Below, piece by piece: positions 1 through 9,344 of a DNA stretch of 64,000 nucleotides (position 1 is its first letter; every line of letters starts with the position of its first letter). The translations under genes and the position numbers were made by a program. A model generated the notes under the pieces. That model was given only the letters and a program-made list of their open reading frames with translations, was not told where the DNA came from and made no database searches. Source of the DNA: Legionella nautarum (GTDB lineage: Bacteria > Pseudomonadota > Gammaproteobacteria > Legionellales > Legionellaceae); the NCBI RefSeq assembly GCF_001467895.1, contig NZ_LNYO01000013.1, positions 476,686-540,685 of the forward strand, given 5' to 3'.

Positions 1-303
1 TTTAATCACAGTAATATCAATGTTAATAATGTCGCCTTCTTTGAGCGCTTTTTTGCCTGGAATACCATGACAAACGACGTGGTTTATGGAGGTGCAGATC
101 GATTTAGGAAAACCATTGTAGTTCAAAGGAGCAGGAATAGCCTGTTGTTCATTGACGATATAGTTATGACAGATGGTATTCAATTCATCCGTTGTTACAC
201 CTTCGCGTACGTAGGGGCCAATCATTTCTAAAACATCCGCTGCAAGCCTTCCGGCTACACGCATTTTTTCAATTTCATCCGGGGTTTTAATGGTTACTGA
301 CAT
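1..303 (-). CDS. map: Methionine aminopeptidase type I, N-terminal part (cut by window edge)
   Basis: Cytosolic metalloprotease that removes the initiator methionine from nascent proteins. The ATG is the CAT at 301-303, and about 101 codons are visible; the C-terminal metal-binding half lies beyond base 1. The visible part reads as a standard MetAP-I N-terminus (MSVTIKTPDEIEKMRVAGRL) and includes the conserved stretch NHVVCHGIP, whose last His is the substrate-contacting active-site histidine of the family. In many Gammaproteobacteria map lies directly divergent from rpsB. Here an antiporter gene and a repeat element lie between them. Partial gene, no sign of damage. Confidence 0.95.
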   Translation of the reverse strand, partial: MSVTIKTPDEIEKMRVAGRLAADVLEMIGPYVREGVTTDELNTICHNYIVNEQQAIPAPLNYNGFPKSICTSINHVVCHGIPGKKALKEGDIINIDITVIK

Positions 304-359
304 GATTTGGGAATCCACAAAATTATAAATACTAGCATAAGTGATTATAGCGATAAAAA

Positions 360-1565
360 TTAGATGCTGTCGCGAATTTGTTTTGATTTGAAGCGATTAA
401 TTGCAGCAAATAGTACTGGATTGATAATAATAGAAATGATTGCTGCGGCAAGTATCAGATCTTTCGCTTGTTCAGTTAACATATCTAACTTATACCCAAG
501 TTGCGCAAGAATGAATGAAAATTCTCCAATTTGTGCGAGACTTACGGAGATAGTGAGTGCTGTGAATAAAGGATAGCGAAATAGACGCACGATAATAAAA
601 GCAACAAGTGATTTGCCAAGAACGATTATTAATACACTGATGAGTACCAATAATGGCTGGGAAATCAAAATTTCCGGCCGTAAAAGCATCCCAACCGAAA
701 TAAAAAACAGTACCGCGAAGGCATCTCGTAAAGGCAAGGTTTCCTCAGCGGCACGATGGCTAAATTTTGATTCCCTTAAAAACATACCCGCAAAAAATGC
801 TCCTAGGGCTAGAGAAACACCGAATAAATTCGCGGCGATAAAGGCAACCACTAGAGCAATAGCAAGTACAGCTAGTCGGAATAATTCATTTGAGCCATTT
901 TTTGCAACAGCAGTAAGGATGAGCGGAAGGTAGCGTCGGCCAAAAAACCACATAATAGTAAAGAAAGTAATTGCCTTAAGTGTCGTTATGCCCACTAGAA
1001 AAAAGGGGTTGGCATTTACCGTAGACGTTTGCTGCGTTGCCGTCGTGTCGGCAAGGGAAGGTAGAAAAATAAGAATAACTATAATGGCAAGATCCTCAAC
1101 AATTAACCAACCAATAGCAATGCGGCCATTTCTTGTCTTAAGTATCTTCCATTCTTCTAAAGCACGAATTAACACCACAGTACTTGCTACAGAAAGGGAC
1201 AAGCCAAACACGATGCCTGTATTGATGGGCCAGCCTATTCCATAAGCGAAACTGAAGCCTAGCAGAGTCGCGATGATCATTTGAGCGATCGCCCCTGGGA
1301 TGGCGACTTTTTTAACTGATTGTAAGTCAGCAAGAGAGAAATGAAGTCCAACACCAAACATTAATAGAATAACACCAATCTCAGCTAGTTCAGCAGTGAG
1401 GTTATGATCAGCAATATAACCCGGTGTTGAAGGGCCAATAAGGACACCTGCGAAAATATAACCAACAATAGGGGAAATACGTAAACGATGAGCTAGATAG
1501 CCAAAGATAAAAGCTAATCCAAACCCAATAACTAAGATAGTAATGAGCGGAGTGTAATGCGTCAT
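360..1565 (-). CDS. CPA2-family cation:proton antiporter (Kef/YbaL-like), membrane domain only
   Basis: Inner-membrane monovalent cation/proton antiporter. The 401 residues are almost entirely hydrophobic helices of the Na_H_Exchanger fold, with family signatures such as GYIFAGVLIGP near residue 35, LLMFGVGLHFSL near 68 and GALFAGMFLRES-like text near 260. Kef and YbaL proteins usually carry a C-terminal TrkA-N/RCK nucleotide-binding domain and run to about 550-600 residues. This protein stops after the transmembrane part (NRFKSKQIRDSI), so ligand gating through RCK is absent or supplied in trans. An AGGAGGAG ribosome binding site lies just before the ATG at 1565. It is upstream of map on the same strand with a 56 bp gap, so the two may be cotranscribed. 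The transported ion cannot be read from sequence. Confidence 0.88.
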   Translation of the reverse strand: MTHYTPLITILVIGFGLAFIFGYLAHRLRISPIVGYIFAGVLIGPSTPGYIADHNLTAELAEIGVILLMFGVGLHFSLADLQSVKKVAIPGAIAQMIIATLLGFSFAYGIGWPINTGIVFGLSLSVASTVVLIRALEEWKILKTRNGRIAIGWLIVEDLAIIVILIFLPSLADTTATQQTSTVNANPFFLVGITTLKAITFFTIMWFFGRRYLPLILTAVAKNGSNELFRLAVLAIALVVAFIAANLFGVSLALGAFFAGMFLRESKFSHRAAEETLPLRDAFAVLFFISVGMLLRPEILISQPLLVLISVLIIVLGKSLVAFIIVRLFRYPLFTALTISVSLAQIGEFSFILAQLGYKLDMLTEQAKDLILAAAIISIIINPVLFAAINRFKSKQIRDSI

Positions 1566-1658
1566 ACTCCTCCTAATCTAGCATTCAACACGGCCTGACT
1601 GCCTCCTCAGCCCGAATGGTTTGCAAGTTATCCAAGGCCCAAATCTATAGGTTCACAT

Positions 1659-1929
1659 CCATTCGGGCTCTGAGGTATCCCCACAAAATTAAATAGACCA
1701 GACCGTTTAGTTCTCATCGATCGTTTTGTTTATCCCGTACGCACTGAGGGAGCGCGCAGCGCTGTCGCCAAGTGCCGGGAAAGCCCCCCTTCGAGAGCCT
1801 CAGGACATGCCTTCGAAAACCTCAAGCCTTCGAGACGCACGTCATTCGTGCTTCTCAGGCTGAACGGAATAAAATGAATACGAATTCCTTAGATCCTCAT
1901 TTCATGAGGATATACTTCAGTTTGGACTG
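1659..1929 (+). repeat. Palindromic MITE-like intergenic element, copy A
   Basis: About 270 bp with imperfect terminal inverted repeats. The left end reads ATTCGGGCTCTGAGGTATCC and the right end is a degraded complement (GAGGATATACTTCAG...GGACT). The interior has the same landmarks in the same order as copies at 33315 and 36837: AAATTAAATAGAC, a GCACTGAGGGAGCGCGCAG block, a CCTTCGAGAGCCTCAGGAC block, and GGAATAAAATGAATAC. It has no coding capacity. It sits between the antiporter and the rpsB promoter. This is the most diverged of the three copies at its right end. Bases 1590-1615 hold a further short fragment (CTCAGCCCGAATGG) resembling the interior of the element. Confidence 0.75.
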
Positions 1930-2089
1930 TGCCGTCTTGAAGCCTCACCTTAGCCCGCCTGAGTACTGCAAGCCCTCAACCAGCCGAGAAAATTATCTCA
2001 ATTTGAAGGGATTATAGACTTAGAATTGAGTTTTTGCTTAAAAATGCACCGTAACATCAGGATTTATAAGCTTTTGAGAGTGAAGGTCA

Positions 2090-2118
2090 TTGATGATTAA
2101 AGCCTATTATGGTATAAA
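2090..2118 (+). promoter_or_regulatory. Predicted sigma-70 promoter of rpsB-tsf-pyrH-frr
   Basis: TTGATG at 2090-2095, a 17 bp spacer, then TATAAA at 2113-2118. Transcription is expected to start near 2125, leaving a leader of about 90 nt before the rpsB ATG. It is the best -35/-10 pair in the gap. Confidence 0.65.
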
Positions 2119-2124
2119 TATCGC

Positions 2125-2215
2125 GCTTTAAATACACACACGTTTCGTCACATACGGCTGGGTCCCATGAGGGTGCTGTATGGGGGACGTGGAGGCCTAA
2201 CCCTGGAGAAATAAA
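2125..2215 (+). promoter_or_regulatory. Structured 5' leader of rpsB (probable S2 autoregulatory leader)
   Basis: The leader is GC-richer than its surroundings and can fold: GTCCCAT (2161-2167) pairs with ATGGGGGAC (2179-2187) with two bulged G, flanked by GGC/GCC and GGGT/ACCC pairing ending at the GGAG ribosome binding site (2205-2208). In E. coli and relatives, protein S2 represses rpsB-tsf translation through a conserved leader structure. Position and folding fit that model. Identity with the family motif is inferred from position, not aligned. Confidence 0.5.
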
Positions 2216-2974
2216 ATGAATGTTAGTATGCGTGAACTGCTTGAAGCGGGTGCTCATTTTGGGCATAGAACCCGTTTTTGGAACCCTAAAATGGCTGAAT
2301 ATATTTTTGGGGCGAGAAATAAAATTCATATTATCAACTTAGAAAAAACAATGCCTATGCTGAGTGATGTCGTTAATTACGTCGGTCGTTTAGCGTCTAA
2401 CAAGGCAAAAATCCTATTTGTTGGTACAAAAAGAGCGGCACAAGACAGTATTCGTGAACATGCTAAGCGTTGCGGCATGCCTTATGTCGATCACCGTTGG
2501 TTAGGTGGTATGTTGACCAACTACAAAACTGTACGTCAATCTATTTTCCGTTTAAAAGAATTGAAGGAAATGCGCGAGAAGGGTGCCTTTAATTCGATGA
2601 TCAAGAAAGAAGCGTTAATGCTTACTCGAGAGCTTGAAAAATTAGAGCGCGGATTAGGTGGTATCGAAGACATGGGTGGTTTACCTGATGCCTTGTTTGT
2701 TGTCGATGTTGGCTTTGAGCATATTGCTGTCGAAGAAGCTCGTCGATTAAAAATACCTGTTATTGGTGTTGTAGATACAAATAACAGTCCAGATAATATC
2801 GATTACGTTATTCCAGGGAATGATGATTCAATGCGCGCTGTCGATATTTATGTACGTTGCGTAGCAGACGCTATACTTGATGCTAAGCGTGGAAACACTG
2901 TAGGTGGTGTTGCTTCTGATGCTGAGTTCGTAGAAATTGCCGCTGATAAAGAATCAGAAAAAGCGGGTGAATAA
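2216..2974 (+). CDS. rpsB: 30S ribosomal protein S2
   Basis: Component of the small ribosomal subunit, bound at the head-body junction. 252 residues, close to the usual bacterial 240-260. It opens with the diagnostic [17 protein letters not shown] and carries [10 protein letters not shown] near residue 95 and [12 protein letters not shown] near 180. The ATG at 2216 is preceded by GGAG at 8 nt spacing. First gene of the conserved rpsB-tsf-pyrH-frr order. The downstream hairpin before tsf suggests partial transcriptional polarity. Confidence 0.98.
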   Translation: MNVSMRELLEAGAHFGHRTRFWNPKMAEYIFGARNKIHIINLEKTMPMLSDVVNYVGRLASNKAKILFVGTKRAAQDSIREHAKRCGMPYVDHRWLGGMLTNYKTVRQSIFRLKELKEMREKGAFNSMIKKEALMLTRELEKLERGLGGIEDMGGLPDALFVVDVGFEHIAVEEARRLKIPVIGVVDTNNSPDNIDYVIPGNDDSMRAVDIYVRCVADAILDAKRGNTVGGVASDAEFVEIAADKESEKAGE

Positions 2975-2985
2975 TATTTTTAAAG

Positions 2986-3027
2986 GGGTAGGCATCATTG
3001 CAATTTGATAATGGACCTACCCTTTTT
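2986..3027 (+). terminator. Hairpin with T-run between rpsB and tsf (partial terminator)
   Basis: GGGTAGG (2986-2992) pairs with CCTACCC (3016-3022), followed directly by TTTTT (3023-3027). It lies inside an otherwise continuous operon, so it probably attenuates rather than ends transcription, letting S2 exceed EF-Ts. Confidence 0.6.
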
Positions 3028-3047
3028 GCTATGTGGAGGATTCAATT

Positions 3048-3929
3048 ATGTCAATTAGTGCTTCGTTAGTTATGCAACTTAGAGAACGTACTGGCGCTGG
3101 TATGATGGAATGCAAGAAATTCCTAATCGCTACGAATGGTGATATTGAGCAAGCGATTTTAGAAATGCGTAAAGCAGGACAAGCTAAAGCCGATAAGAAA
3201 GCTGATCGCGTTGCTGCTGAAGGTGTTGTAGTACTCGCCCGTTCTGCTGATGGTCGTTCTGCAGTAATGCTCGAAATCAACAGCGAAACTGATTTCGTCG
3301 CACGTGATGAGAATTTCACTGATTTTGCTGGCAAAGCAGTCGAAACAGCACTGCAAAGTTCTGTGGCCGATGTTAACGCCTTAGCAAACGAAACCTTAGT
3401 GGGTGCTAACATCACTGTTGAGCAAGCAAGACAAGAATTGATTGCTAAAATCGGTGAAAACATTAAGTTACGTCGCATGGTTCGTATAAGTTGCGATGGG
3501 GTCGTTGGTTCTTACTTGCATGGTGCGCGAATCGGTGTAATGGTTGCGTTAAAGAATGGTGATGAAGCCTTGGCTAAGGATATTGCTATGCATATCGCTG
3601 CTAGCCGTCCTATGGTCATAAACAACGACCAAGTTCCCGCTGAAGCGATTGAAAATGAGCGTGATATTTTCACTGCCCAAGCTCGTGAAAGCGGTAAGCC
3701 TCAAGAAATTATTGATAAAATGATTGAGGGCCGTATTAACAAGTTCCTTGATGAAGTTAGCTTGATGGGACAGCCTTTTGTTAAAGATCCTAATAAGAAA
3801 GTTAGCCAATTATTAAAAGAAAAAAATGCTGAAGTTGTTTCTTTCATTCGCTTTGAGGTTGGTGAAGGTATTGAGAAAAAAGAAGATAACTTCGTAGAAG
3901 AAGTAATGGCTCAGGTTCGTGATCAATGA
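3048..3929 (+). CDS. tsf: Elongation factor Ts
   Basis: Guanine-nucleotide exchange factor that recycles EF-Tu from GDP to GTP in the cytosol. 293 residues from the ATG at 3048, as expected for the long bacterial form. The UBA-like N-terminus has [16 protein letters not shown] (residues about 12-27), and the core has [12 protein letters not shown] near 80, the EF-Tu-contacting TDFVAR signature. A GTG at 3033 is in frame but overlaps the GGAGGA ribosome binding site (3035-3040) that correctly serves the ATG at 3048. The stop overlaps the start of pyrH (ATGA). Confidence 0.98.
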   Translation: MSISASLVMQLRERTGAGMMECKKFLIATNGDIEQAILEMRKAGQAKADKKADRVAAEGVVVLARSADGRSAVMLEINSETDFVARDENFTDFAGKAVETALQSSVADVNALANETLVGANITVEQARQELIAKIGENIKLRRMVRISCDGVVGSYLHGARIGVMVALKNGDEALAKDIAMHIAASRPMVINNDQVPAEAIENERDIFTAQARESGKPQEIIDKMIEGRINKFLDEVSLMGQPFVKDPNKKVSQLLKEKNAEVVSFIRFEVGEGIEKKEDNFVEEVMAQVRDQ

Positions 3930-4669
3930 TGGACGAGAATCATCCAAAGCTAAAGTACAAACGCATTTTATTAAAATGCAGTGGTGAAGCGTTGATGGGT
4001 CAATCTCAATTTGGGATTGATCCATCTGTTCTCGACCGAATCGCCAAAGATGTTGCAGAACTTATCCGTATGGAAGTAGAGGTCGGTTTAGTTATTGGTG
4101 GTGGCAATTTATTCCGCGGAAAAGCTTTATCTGAAGCGGGTCTCGGGAGGGTAACTGGCGATCATATGGGTATGTTGGCTACGGTGATGAATGCTTTAGC
4201 CATGCGGGATGCTTTAGAGCGAATTGATTTACCATCTCGAATCATGTCTGCGATTCCTATTTTAGGAATTGTTGATCCTTATCATCGCCGTAAAGCCATA
4301 ACTCATTTACGTAATGGACATGTCGTTATTTTTGCTGCGGGTACAGGGAATCCTTTCTTTACTACCGATACGGCTGCCTGTTTACGTGCGATTGAAGTAG
4401 GTGCGGATGTAGTTTTAAAAGCCACTAAAGTGGATGGAATTTATTCAGATGATCCGGTCAAGAATGCTAACGCGACACGTTATGATTTTTTAACTTATCA
4501 GCAGGTACTGCAGGATGGGTTGGAAGTAATGGATGCTACGGCTATCTGCTTATGTCGAGACCAGGGCATGCCTTTACAAGTATTTGACCTAGCCGCACCA
4601 GAAGCCCTAAAGAAAATTGTTTTGGGTGAAAGGGTTGGAACCATAGTAGGAGCAAACCATGATCAATGA
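3926..4669 (+). CDS. pyrH: Uridylate kinase (UMP kinase)
   Basis: Phosphorylates UMP to UDP with ATP. It is a hexameric amino-acid-kinase-fold enzyme, usually regulated by GTP and UTP. 247 residues with [14 protein letters not shown] near residue 12, the GGGNLFRG phosphate loop near 60, [11 protein letters not shown] near 140 and the C-terminal GTIVG. The start overlaps the tsf stop by four bases; a second ATG follows immediately, so the exact first codon is uncertain by one position. The 3' end overlaps frr by 11 bp, indicating translational coupling. Confidence 0.98.
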   Translation: MMDENHPKLKYKRILLKCSGEALMGQSQFGIDPSVLDRIAKDVAELIRMEVEVGLVIGGGNLFRGKALSEAGLGRVTGDHMGMLATVMNALAMRDALERIDLPSRIMSAIPILGIVDPYHRRKAITHLRNGHVVIFAAGTGNPFFTTDTAACLRAIEVGADVVLKATKVDGIYSDDPVKNANATRYDFLTYQQVLQDGLEVMDATAICLCRDQGMPLQVFDLAAPEALKKIVLGERVGTIVGANHDQ

Positions 4670-5216
4670 TATTAAGCAAGATGCTGAAAAGCGGATGAAA
4701 AAGGCAGTTGAAAGTCTACGTAATGATTTAACTAAAGTCCGCACAGGACGAGCAAACGTCGGTCTTTTAGATCATGTTATCGTGGATTATTACGGTAACC
4801 CAACACCAATCAATCAGGTCGCTAACATTACCAGCAGTGATGCACGTACTTTATTAGTAACACCTTGGGAAAAAGCGATGGTGGCTGCTATTGAGAAAGC
4901 CATTTTGACTTCTGATCTGGGTTTAAACCCTGCAACCTCAGGCAATGCAATTCGTGTCCCCATGCCGCCCTTAACTGAGGAGCGCCGAAAAGAATTAATT
5001 AAGGTAGTTCGAGGTGAAGGGGAGCAGTCTCGTGTTGCTATTCGCAATATTCGTCGTGATGCGAACTCTCATTTAAAAGATTTGGTTAAAGATAAATCGA
5101 TTTCCGAAGATGATGAACGTCGTGCGACTGAAGTGATTCAGAAAATTACTGATAAATACATCGCTGATGTAGATGTTGCGCTTCAAGAGAAAGAAAAGGA
5201 TTTGATGGAAATTTGA
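4659..5216 (+). CDS. frr: Ribosome recycling factor
   Basis: Splits post-termination ribosomes together with EF-G. 185 residues, the exact family length. Landmarks are [15 protein letters not shown] near residue 26, [11 protein letters not shown] near 47, the [13 protein letters not shown] block near 105, and the [14 protein letters not shown] helix near 130. The AGGAG ribosome binding site lies inside the end of pyrH. Last gene of the operon, closed by a strong terminator 15 bp downstream. Confidence 0.98.
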   Translation: MINDIKQDAEKRMKKAVESLRNDLTKVRTGRANVGLLDHVIVDYYGNPTPINQVANITSSDARTLLVTPWEKAMVAAIEKAILTSDLGLNPATSGNAIRVPMPPLTEERRKELIKVVRGEGEQSRVAIRNIRRDANSHLKDLVKDKSISEDDERRATEVIQKITDKYIADVDVALQEKEKDLMEI

Positions 5217-5230
5217 TAAATAACTCTTTA

Positions 5231-5262
5231 AAAAAACGCATTCTAGGATGCGTTTTTTTTTT
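5231..5262 (+). terminator. Rho-independent terminator of the rpsB-frr operon
   Basis: AAAAAACGCAT, a six-base loop (TCTAGG) and ATGCGTTTTTTTT form a stem with a long T-run directly after frr. Confidence 0.92.
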
Positions 5263-5754
5263 GCTAATAGAAATTTTGATCTAAGTCACTCCTCTCCTTC
5301 GTTAGGCCTCAATTAGCAGCTGATGGACATCCATTGGGAGCATTGAATCAAATCAAAATTGCGAAAAAGGATTGTATTGATGATCAGATTATCCTGTTTG
5401 GCATGTTGGTAATTCAATAGTAGTACTTATTAATAAAAAAGGGGAAATTTCATTACACAGTAGTGAAAAAGCTAAAAGTGGAGATTTCAACTCGCCCCGT
5501 AGCCTGGTTGCTTGCAACTGTCTCTTGATTACATTTTTGCCTACGGCCCGCGGCTTGTCCAACGGTGTTGAAAATTTTAGCCCTCCTGCCTATGTACCTA
5601 CGTACCGTGGCTTGTCCATCGTATCCAAGCGATCTCTTCCGATGTTCAGATCTCTGGATCCCACGAACAAGCTTCGGGTCGTAGGCGGAAGGGAGCAGAG
5701 CCATTAGGCCAAGACCCAACCTAGGCGTCAACTCGCAAATTTCCTGTAAAACAG
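5263..5754. repeat. Intergenic stretch holding a second inverted-repeat family (core 5540-5685)
   Basis: No gene recognised. The core is an imperfect hairpin: the arm at 5597-5627 (CCTACGTACCG...GTATCCA) faces the arm at 5655-5685 (TGGATCCCACG...CGTAGG). A partial extra left arm lies at 5540-5567 (CCTACGGCCCGCGGCTTGTC). A 31-base half copy at 26566-26599 matches the left arm at 24 of 31 positions when reverse complemented. It looks like a non-coding dispersed repeat. Bases 5319-5420 read open in one frame but have no start codon. Confidence 0.6.
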
Positions 5755-6486
5755 TTAGCGAATTTTAGCGACATGACCCCATTTATTGTTCCAAGTTAGC
5801 TGTTTCAATTGCTTATGTTTTTTAAGAAACTCTAAAAAAGGAGTAATTGAATCGCTATTTTGCGCAAGGATTATCATATTGGGAGAATCTAAAACAGGTA
5901 GGGCGAGGGTTGAAAGTCGAAACTGTTTTTGGATGAGTTGGAAAATAGGCCATTGCTCATGTCTGTTGGCTAGGTTTACCGCAAGAATACCATCGGGTTT
6001 TAATAGTCGTTTGCATTGAGCAAAAAAAGCTTCGTTATTGCAATCGGCAGGAAAGACATTCGCATCAAATAAATCAACTAAAAGATGCTGAAATTGATGA
6101 GTACATTGATGCACGAAAGAGTTTGCATCTTGATGCACAATACTAAGGTTGTCTAACTGATTTATCATAAAAAAACGAGAGGCGATGTCTATCACCTCAT
6201 CATTATTTTCTACAATTAGAAGTTTATCGGGACTAAGCAAGGGGGAAAGTGCATGCGCTGCACCGCCTCCTCCAAGGCCAAGCATGCAACATTGGGCTGG
6301 CTGCAATCGCACCGCAAAAATCAGAGTCTTTATATAACTTAATCCGGGTCGATGAGGGAAATAACGATTAATTAAGGTTTGTATAGCTCTACTTTCAAAT
6401 TGCAGCCAACGAAAGAGGGGATTTTGGAAAACGCGTATGCCGGTAGGTGATTGATAAATGCAGTGTCTAGCAAAAGTTTTCCACAT
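5755..6486 (-). CDS. Spermidine-synthase-like methyltransferase-fold protein
   Basis: 243 residues of the spermine/spermidine synthase superfamily (Rossmann fold). The nucleotide-binding glycine loop is CMLGLGGGGAAHAL near residue 70, the acidic strand end is LLIVENNDEVIDIA near 90, and HLLVDLFDANVFP near 135 matches the D-x-(F/Y)-D position of the family. The N-terminal beta domain typical of SpeE is very short, and many such proteins act on other or unknown substrates, so polyamine synthesis is not assured. It lies 3 bp downstream of astB on the same strand and may be transcribed with the ast genes. Confidence 0.75.
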   Translation of the reverse strand: MWKTFARHCIYQSPTGIRVFQNPLFRWLQFESRAIQTLINRYFPHRPGLSYIKTLIFAVRLQPAQCCMLGLGGGGAAHALSPLLSPDKLLIVENNDEVIDIASRFFMINQLDNLSIVHQDANSFVHQCTHQFQHLLVDLFDANVFPADCNNEAFFAQCKRLLKPDGILAVNLANRHEQWPIFQLIQKQFRLSTLALPVLDSPNMIILAQNSDSITPFLEFLKKHKQLKQLTWNNKWGHVAKIR

Positions 6487-6489
6487 AAA

Positions 6490-7848
6490 TTAGCCATTGA
6501 TTTCGCATTGAAAGGGATAAATCGCACCTAGCTTAAGCACTTTACTGAGCTCATCTAAGGCAGATAAGCATTCATCAATTAAATTAGGATCAGCCAAATC
6601 AGCGGCATTCAATTGACTACGATAGTGGCGCATGACCCAAGTTTCTAAGCGATCCAATAATAAATCCGTCACCAAAATGTTTTGATGCATTGCCATTAAC
6701 TCTTCTTCCGTTAAAGCTATTCTTAACCGAAGGCAGGCAGGACCACCGCCATTTCGCATGCTTTGTTTGAGATCAAGATAATGCACGCAGGAGATAGGAT
6801 TGTCCTGGTTCTCAATGATTTCATCAAGCAAGTTTTTGACTTTAGAGTTAGTTTGGCACTCCACCGGCGCAATAAAGGCCATTTTTTGAGGTTCCTTGGG
6901 TAGGGTAATGACCTGAGAGTTAAACAAATAAGTTGCCACTGCTTCTGTCAAATTAATCCGCTGACTATCAACGCTAATCACTTGCACAGGAAAATCTGCT
7001 TTGAGTTGGATTTCTTTAAGCACGTCGGCTTGGAGAACAAAGGCTTCCTCATGGAGGAATAAAAGAGATTCATTGGCAACAGCAATGACATCATTATGAA
7101 AAACTCCTTGGTCGATTGCTTTGGGATTTTGCCGCGCAAAAACAACTTTATCGGGATTTAATCGATGAGCACGGGCGATTGCTTGTGAAGCTTCTAAGGT
7201 TTGGCGAGCGGGATATTTAAACGGGCCTTCAATCGCCGAAGTTTTTAAGCTTTCTTTGCCATAAACGAATAGATGAATTCCTGGCGTATTGTGAGAGCGG
7301 CATAAACGACTATGATTAGCCGCTCCTTCATCACTGGTTGTAAAACTTCTGGGAAGAGGCTGATGATGGCTAAAAAATTTCTCGTTGTTGAATATTTTTT
7401 TCAGCAATGTATAAGAGAAATCAGCTTCTTGATGACGATGTAGATTGGAAATAAGATTAGCTGCAGTAAAATGCAGCCGATGATCTACGGTATCTAAACT
7501 AGGAGAAACGGTGGCCGCATTAGCGGTCCACATCGCAGAAGCGGAATAACAAGCCGCTAGAAGCTCAGGGGCTGTACGATAAGCTTTTTCAACCTGTTGT
7601 GTTGGTGAGCCGGTAAAACCCAATTGATAGAGTAACTCTAAGTTAGGGCGCTGCTGAGGGGGTAATAAACCTTGTTTTAGTCCCATGCGGTGCAGTAAGC
7701 GCATTTTAGCAATCCCTTGTAAGGCTGCTGCCTGCGGATTTGAAGCGCTGAGCGCATTACACGCGGAGGCAAGATTGCCTGCCGACAAGCCGGCATAATT
7801 GTGATTAGGGCCGACTAGACCATCTAGATTTAACTCATAAACCTGCAT
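6490..7848 (-). CDS. astB: N-succinylarginine dihydrolase
   Basis: Second step of the arginine succinyltransferase pathway: N2-succinylarginine to N2-succinylornithine, CO2 and two NH3. 452 residues from the ATG at 7848; an upstream in-frame start at 7932 would lie inside astD. The N-terminus [18 protein letters not shown] is the family signature, [13 protein letters not shown] near residue 248 carries a catalytic His, and [13 protein letters not shown] near 365 includes the nucleophilic Cys. It begins 2 bp after astD ends, which implies coupling. Confidence 0.95.
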   Translation of the reverse strand: MQVYELNLDGLVGPNHNYAGLSAGNLASACNALSASNPQAAALQGIAKMRLLHRMGLKQGLLPPQQRPNLELLYQLGFTGSPTQQVEKAYRTAPELLAACYSASAMWTANAATVSPSLDTVDHRLHFTAANLISNLHRHQEADFSYTLLKKIFNNEKFFSHHQPLPRSFTTSDEGAANHSRLCRSHNTPGIHLFVYGKESLKTSAIEGPFKYPARQTLEASQAIARAHRLNPDKVVFARQNPKAIDQGVFHNDVIAVANESLLFLHEEAFVLQADVLKEIQLKADFPVQVISVDSQRINLTEAVATYLFNSQVITLPKEPQKMAFIAPVECQTNSKVKNLLDEIIENQDNPISCVHYLDLKQSMRNGGGPACLRLRIALTEEELMAMHQNILVTDLLLDRLETWVMRHYRSQLNAADLADPNLIDECLSALDELSKVLKLGAIYPFQCEING

Positions 7849-7850
7849 TA

Positions 7851-9341
7851 TTATTCCAAGTGTATGCCAGGCAATAATTCTTCTGGCGTCGATAATTGAG
7901 CTTGTTCCAAGCTGGCAATAGGATAGGAACAATAATCCGCCGCAAAATAGGCACTAGGGCGGTGATTTCCGCTACAGCCCACTCCGCCAAAAGGTAGATT
8001 ACTGACTGCTCCGGTGGTTGGCCTGTTCCAATTAATTAAACCGGCACGGATATGCTTATAGAATTGTTGATAGCGCTCTGGGCTATCGGACAATAAGCCG
8101 GCCGATAAACCATAGCGTGTTTGATTCGCTAGGGCGATCGCGTCATCAAAATCATTGTAGCGATAGATTTGCACAAAGGGAGCAAAGATTTCTTCATCTG
8201 GAGCTTTGGATGCCTCGGTCATGTCGATAATCCCCGGAGTCAGGAAGCCCGTATTTTCTGCCAATGATGTCATCATTAATAGCGATTTACCTCCTAGGTG
8301 AATAAGTTTTTGCTGAGCCTGCAGATGTGCTTTTGCATGTTCAAAGTTAATAACTGGCCCCATAAACGGCTCTGGTTGGTCATTAAATTTGCCCACGCGC
8401 AGTGCTTGGCAACTTTTAATAAACTGTTTTAAAAATCGCTCCCCCTTGGGGGTGTTGGGCACAAAAAGCCGCCTGGCACAACTGCAACGCTGTCCTGCAG
8501 TTATCATGGATGAGAGTATGCTGTGGTAAACGGCGGCATTGAGGTTTTTAACTTCATCAATAATGAGTGGATTATTCCCTCCCATTTCCAACGCGAGGAT
8601 CACCTCGGGTTTAGCACTAAAATGTTGATGAATTTGCTGACCTGTTTTATAACTTCCTGTGAAATAAACGGCTTGTACATCGGAAGCTAAGAGTGCTTTT
8701 CCGCAAGCGCCATCGCCCTGTACACAATTAAGAACCCCTTTAGGAAGGCCACTTTCATGCCAGCATTGCATAATAAATTGCGCGACAGCGGGAGCAAGTT
8801 CACTAGGTTTGTAAATGACCGTGTTACCCGCTAAAAGGGCGGGCACAATATGCCCATTACTGAGGTGAGCAGGAAAATTAAAAGCGCCAAGTACTGCTGC
8901 AACGCCATGGGGCTTGTAACGTAAACAGGCGTTGACTTCTTGAAGGTTAGCTTGCTTTTCTGCATTCCGCTCTTGATAGGCTTGGATTGATAAAGTCACT
9001 TTACTAATGACAGCACTCACTTCGGTCTGGGCTTCCCATAAAGGTTTGCCTGTTTCTAGGGCGATGAGAAAGGCTAACTCTTTGCGTCTCGCTTCGACTT
9101 CTTGTGCAAAATGTTGCAAGTATTGAGTACGCGCTTCGAGCTTAAGCGAAGACCAGTAAGGAAGGGCTAAATGAGCAGCCTCGCGGGCTAAGGCTACTTC
9201 TTCGCTGGTTGCATTGCGGCCTCGCCATAGAATAGAACTATCCGCGGGATTTTTAGAAATAAAATTTTCACCTTGACCGTTAATCCACTGGCCATCGATA
9301 TAATGATCCGCTGTTTTGCTCGGTTGTTGAGGAATGTTCAT
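7851..9341 (-). CDS. astD: N-succinylglutamate 5-semialdehyde dehydrogenase
   Basis: NAD-dependent aldehyde dehydrogenase that oxidises succinylglutamate semialdehyde to succinylglutamate. 496 residues with the ALDH motifs [16 protein letters not shown] near residue 155, [12 protein letters not shown] near 220, the general-base Glu in [11 protein letters not shown] near 250 and the catalytic Cys in [13 protein letters not shown] near 285. It sits 3 bp after astA and 2 bp before astB. The preceding enzyme, succinylornithine transaminase AstC, is not in this window. Confidence 0.95.
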   Translation of the reverse strand: MNIPQQPSKTADHYIDGQWINGQGENFISKNPADSSILWRGRNATSEEVALAREAAHLALPYWSSLKLEARTQYLQHFAQEVEARRKELAFLIALETGKPLWEAQTEVSAVISKVTLSIQAYQERNAEKQANLQEVNACLRYKPHGVAAVLGAFNFPAHLSNGHIVPALLAGNTVIYKPSELAPAVAQFIMQCWHESGLPKGVLNCVQGDGACGKALLASDVQAVYFTGSYKTGQQIHQHFSAKPEVILALEMGGNNPLIIDEVKNLNAAVYHSILSSMITAGQRCSCARRLFVPNTPKGERFLKQFIKSCQALRVGKFNDQPEPFMGPVINFEHAKAHLQAQQKLIHLGGKSLLMMTSLAENTGFLTPGIIDMTEASKAPDEEIFAPFVQIYRYNDFDDAIALANQTRYGLSAGLLSDSPERYQQFYKHIRAGLINWNRPTTGAVSNLPFGGVGCSGNHRPSAYFAADYCSYPIASLEQAQLSTPEELLPGIHLE

Positions 9342-9344
9342 GTT

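Noticed and set aside
1772-2017. Open frame across repeat copy A, and similar frames across copies B and C
   Set aside because: Frames are not conserved between the copies; the element is a palindromic non-coding repeat.
3033-3047. Upstream GTG start for tsf
   Set aside because: The GTG overlaps the ribosome binding site that is correctly spaced for the ATG at 3048, and the added residues are not part of EF-Ts.
3029-3478. Long minus-strand open frame opposite tsf
   Set aside because: It is the antisense shadow of tsf with no family resemblance.
5319-5420. Open frame reading ADGHPLGALNQIKIAKKDC... that looks like a gene remnant
   Set aside because: No start codon, no upstream continuation in the same frame, and only 33 codons; too short to separate from chance.
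7849-7932. Upstream start extending astB by 28 residues
   Set aside because: It would run inside astD, and AstB proteins begin at the [10 protein letters not shown] position.
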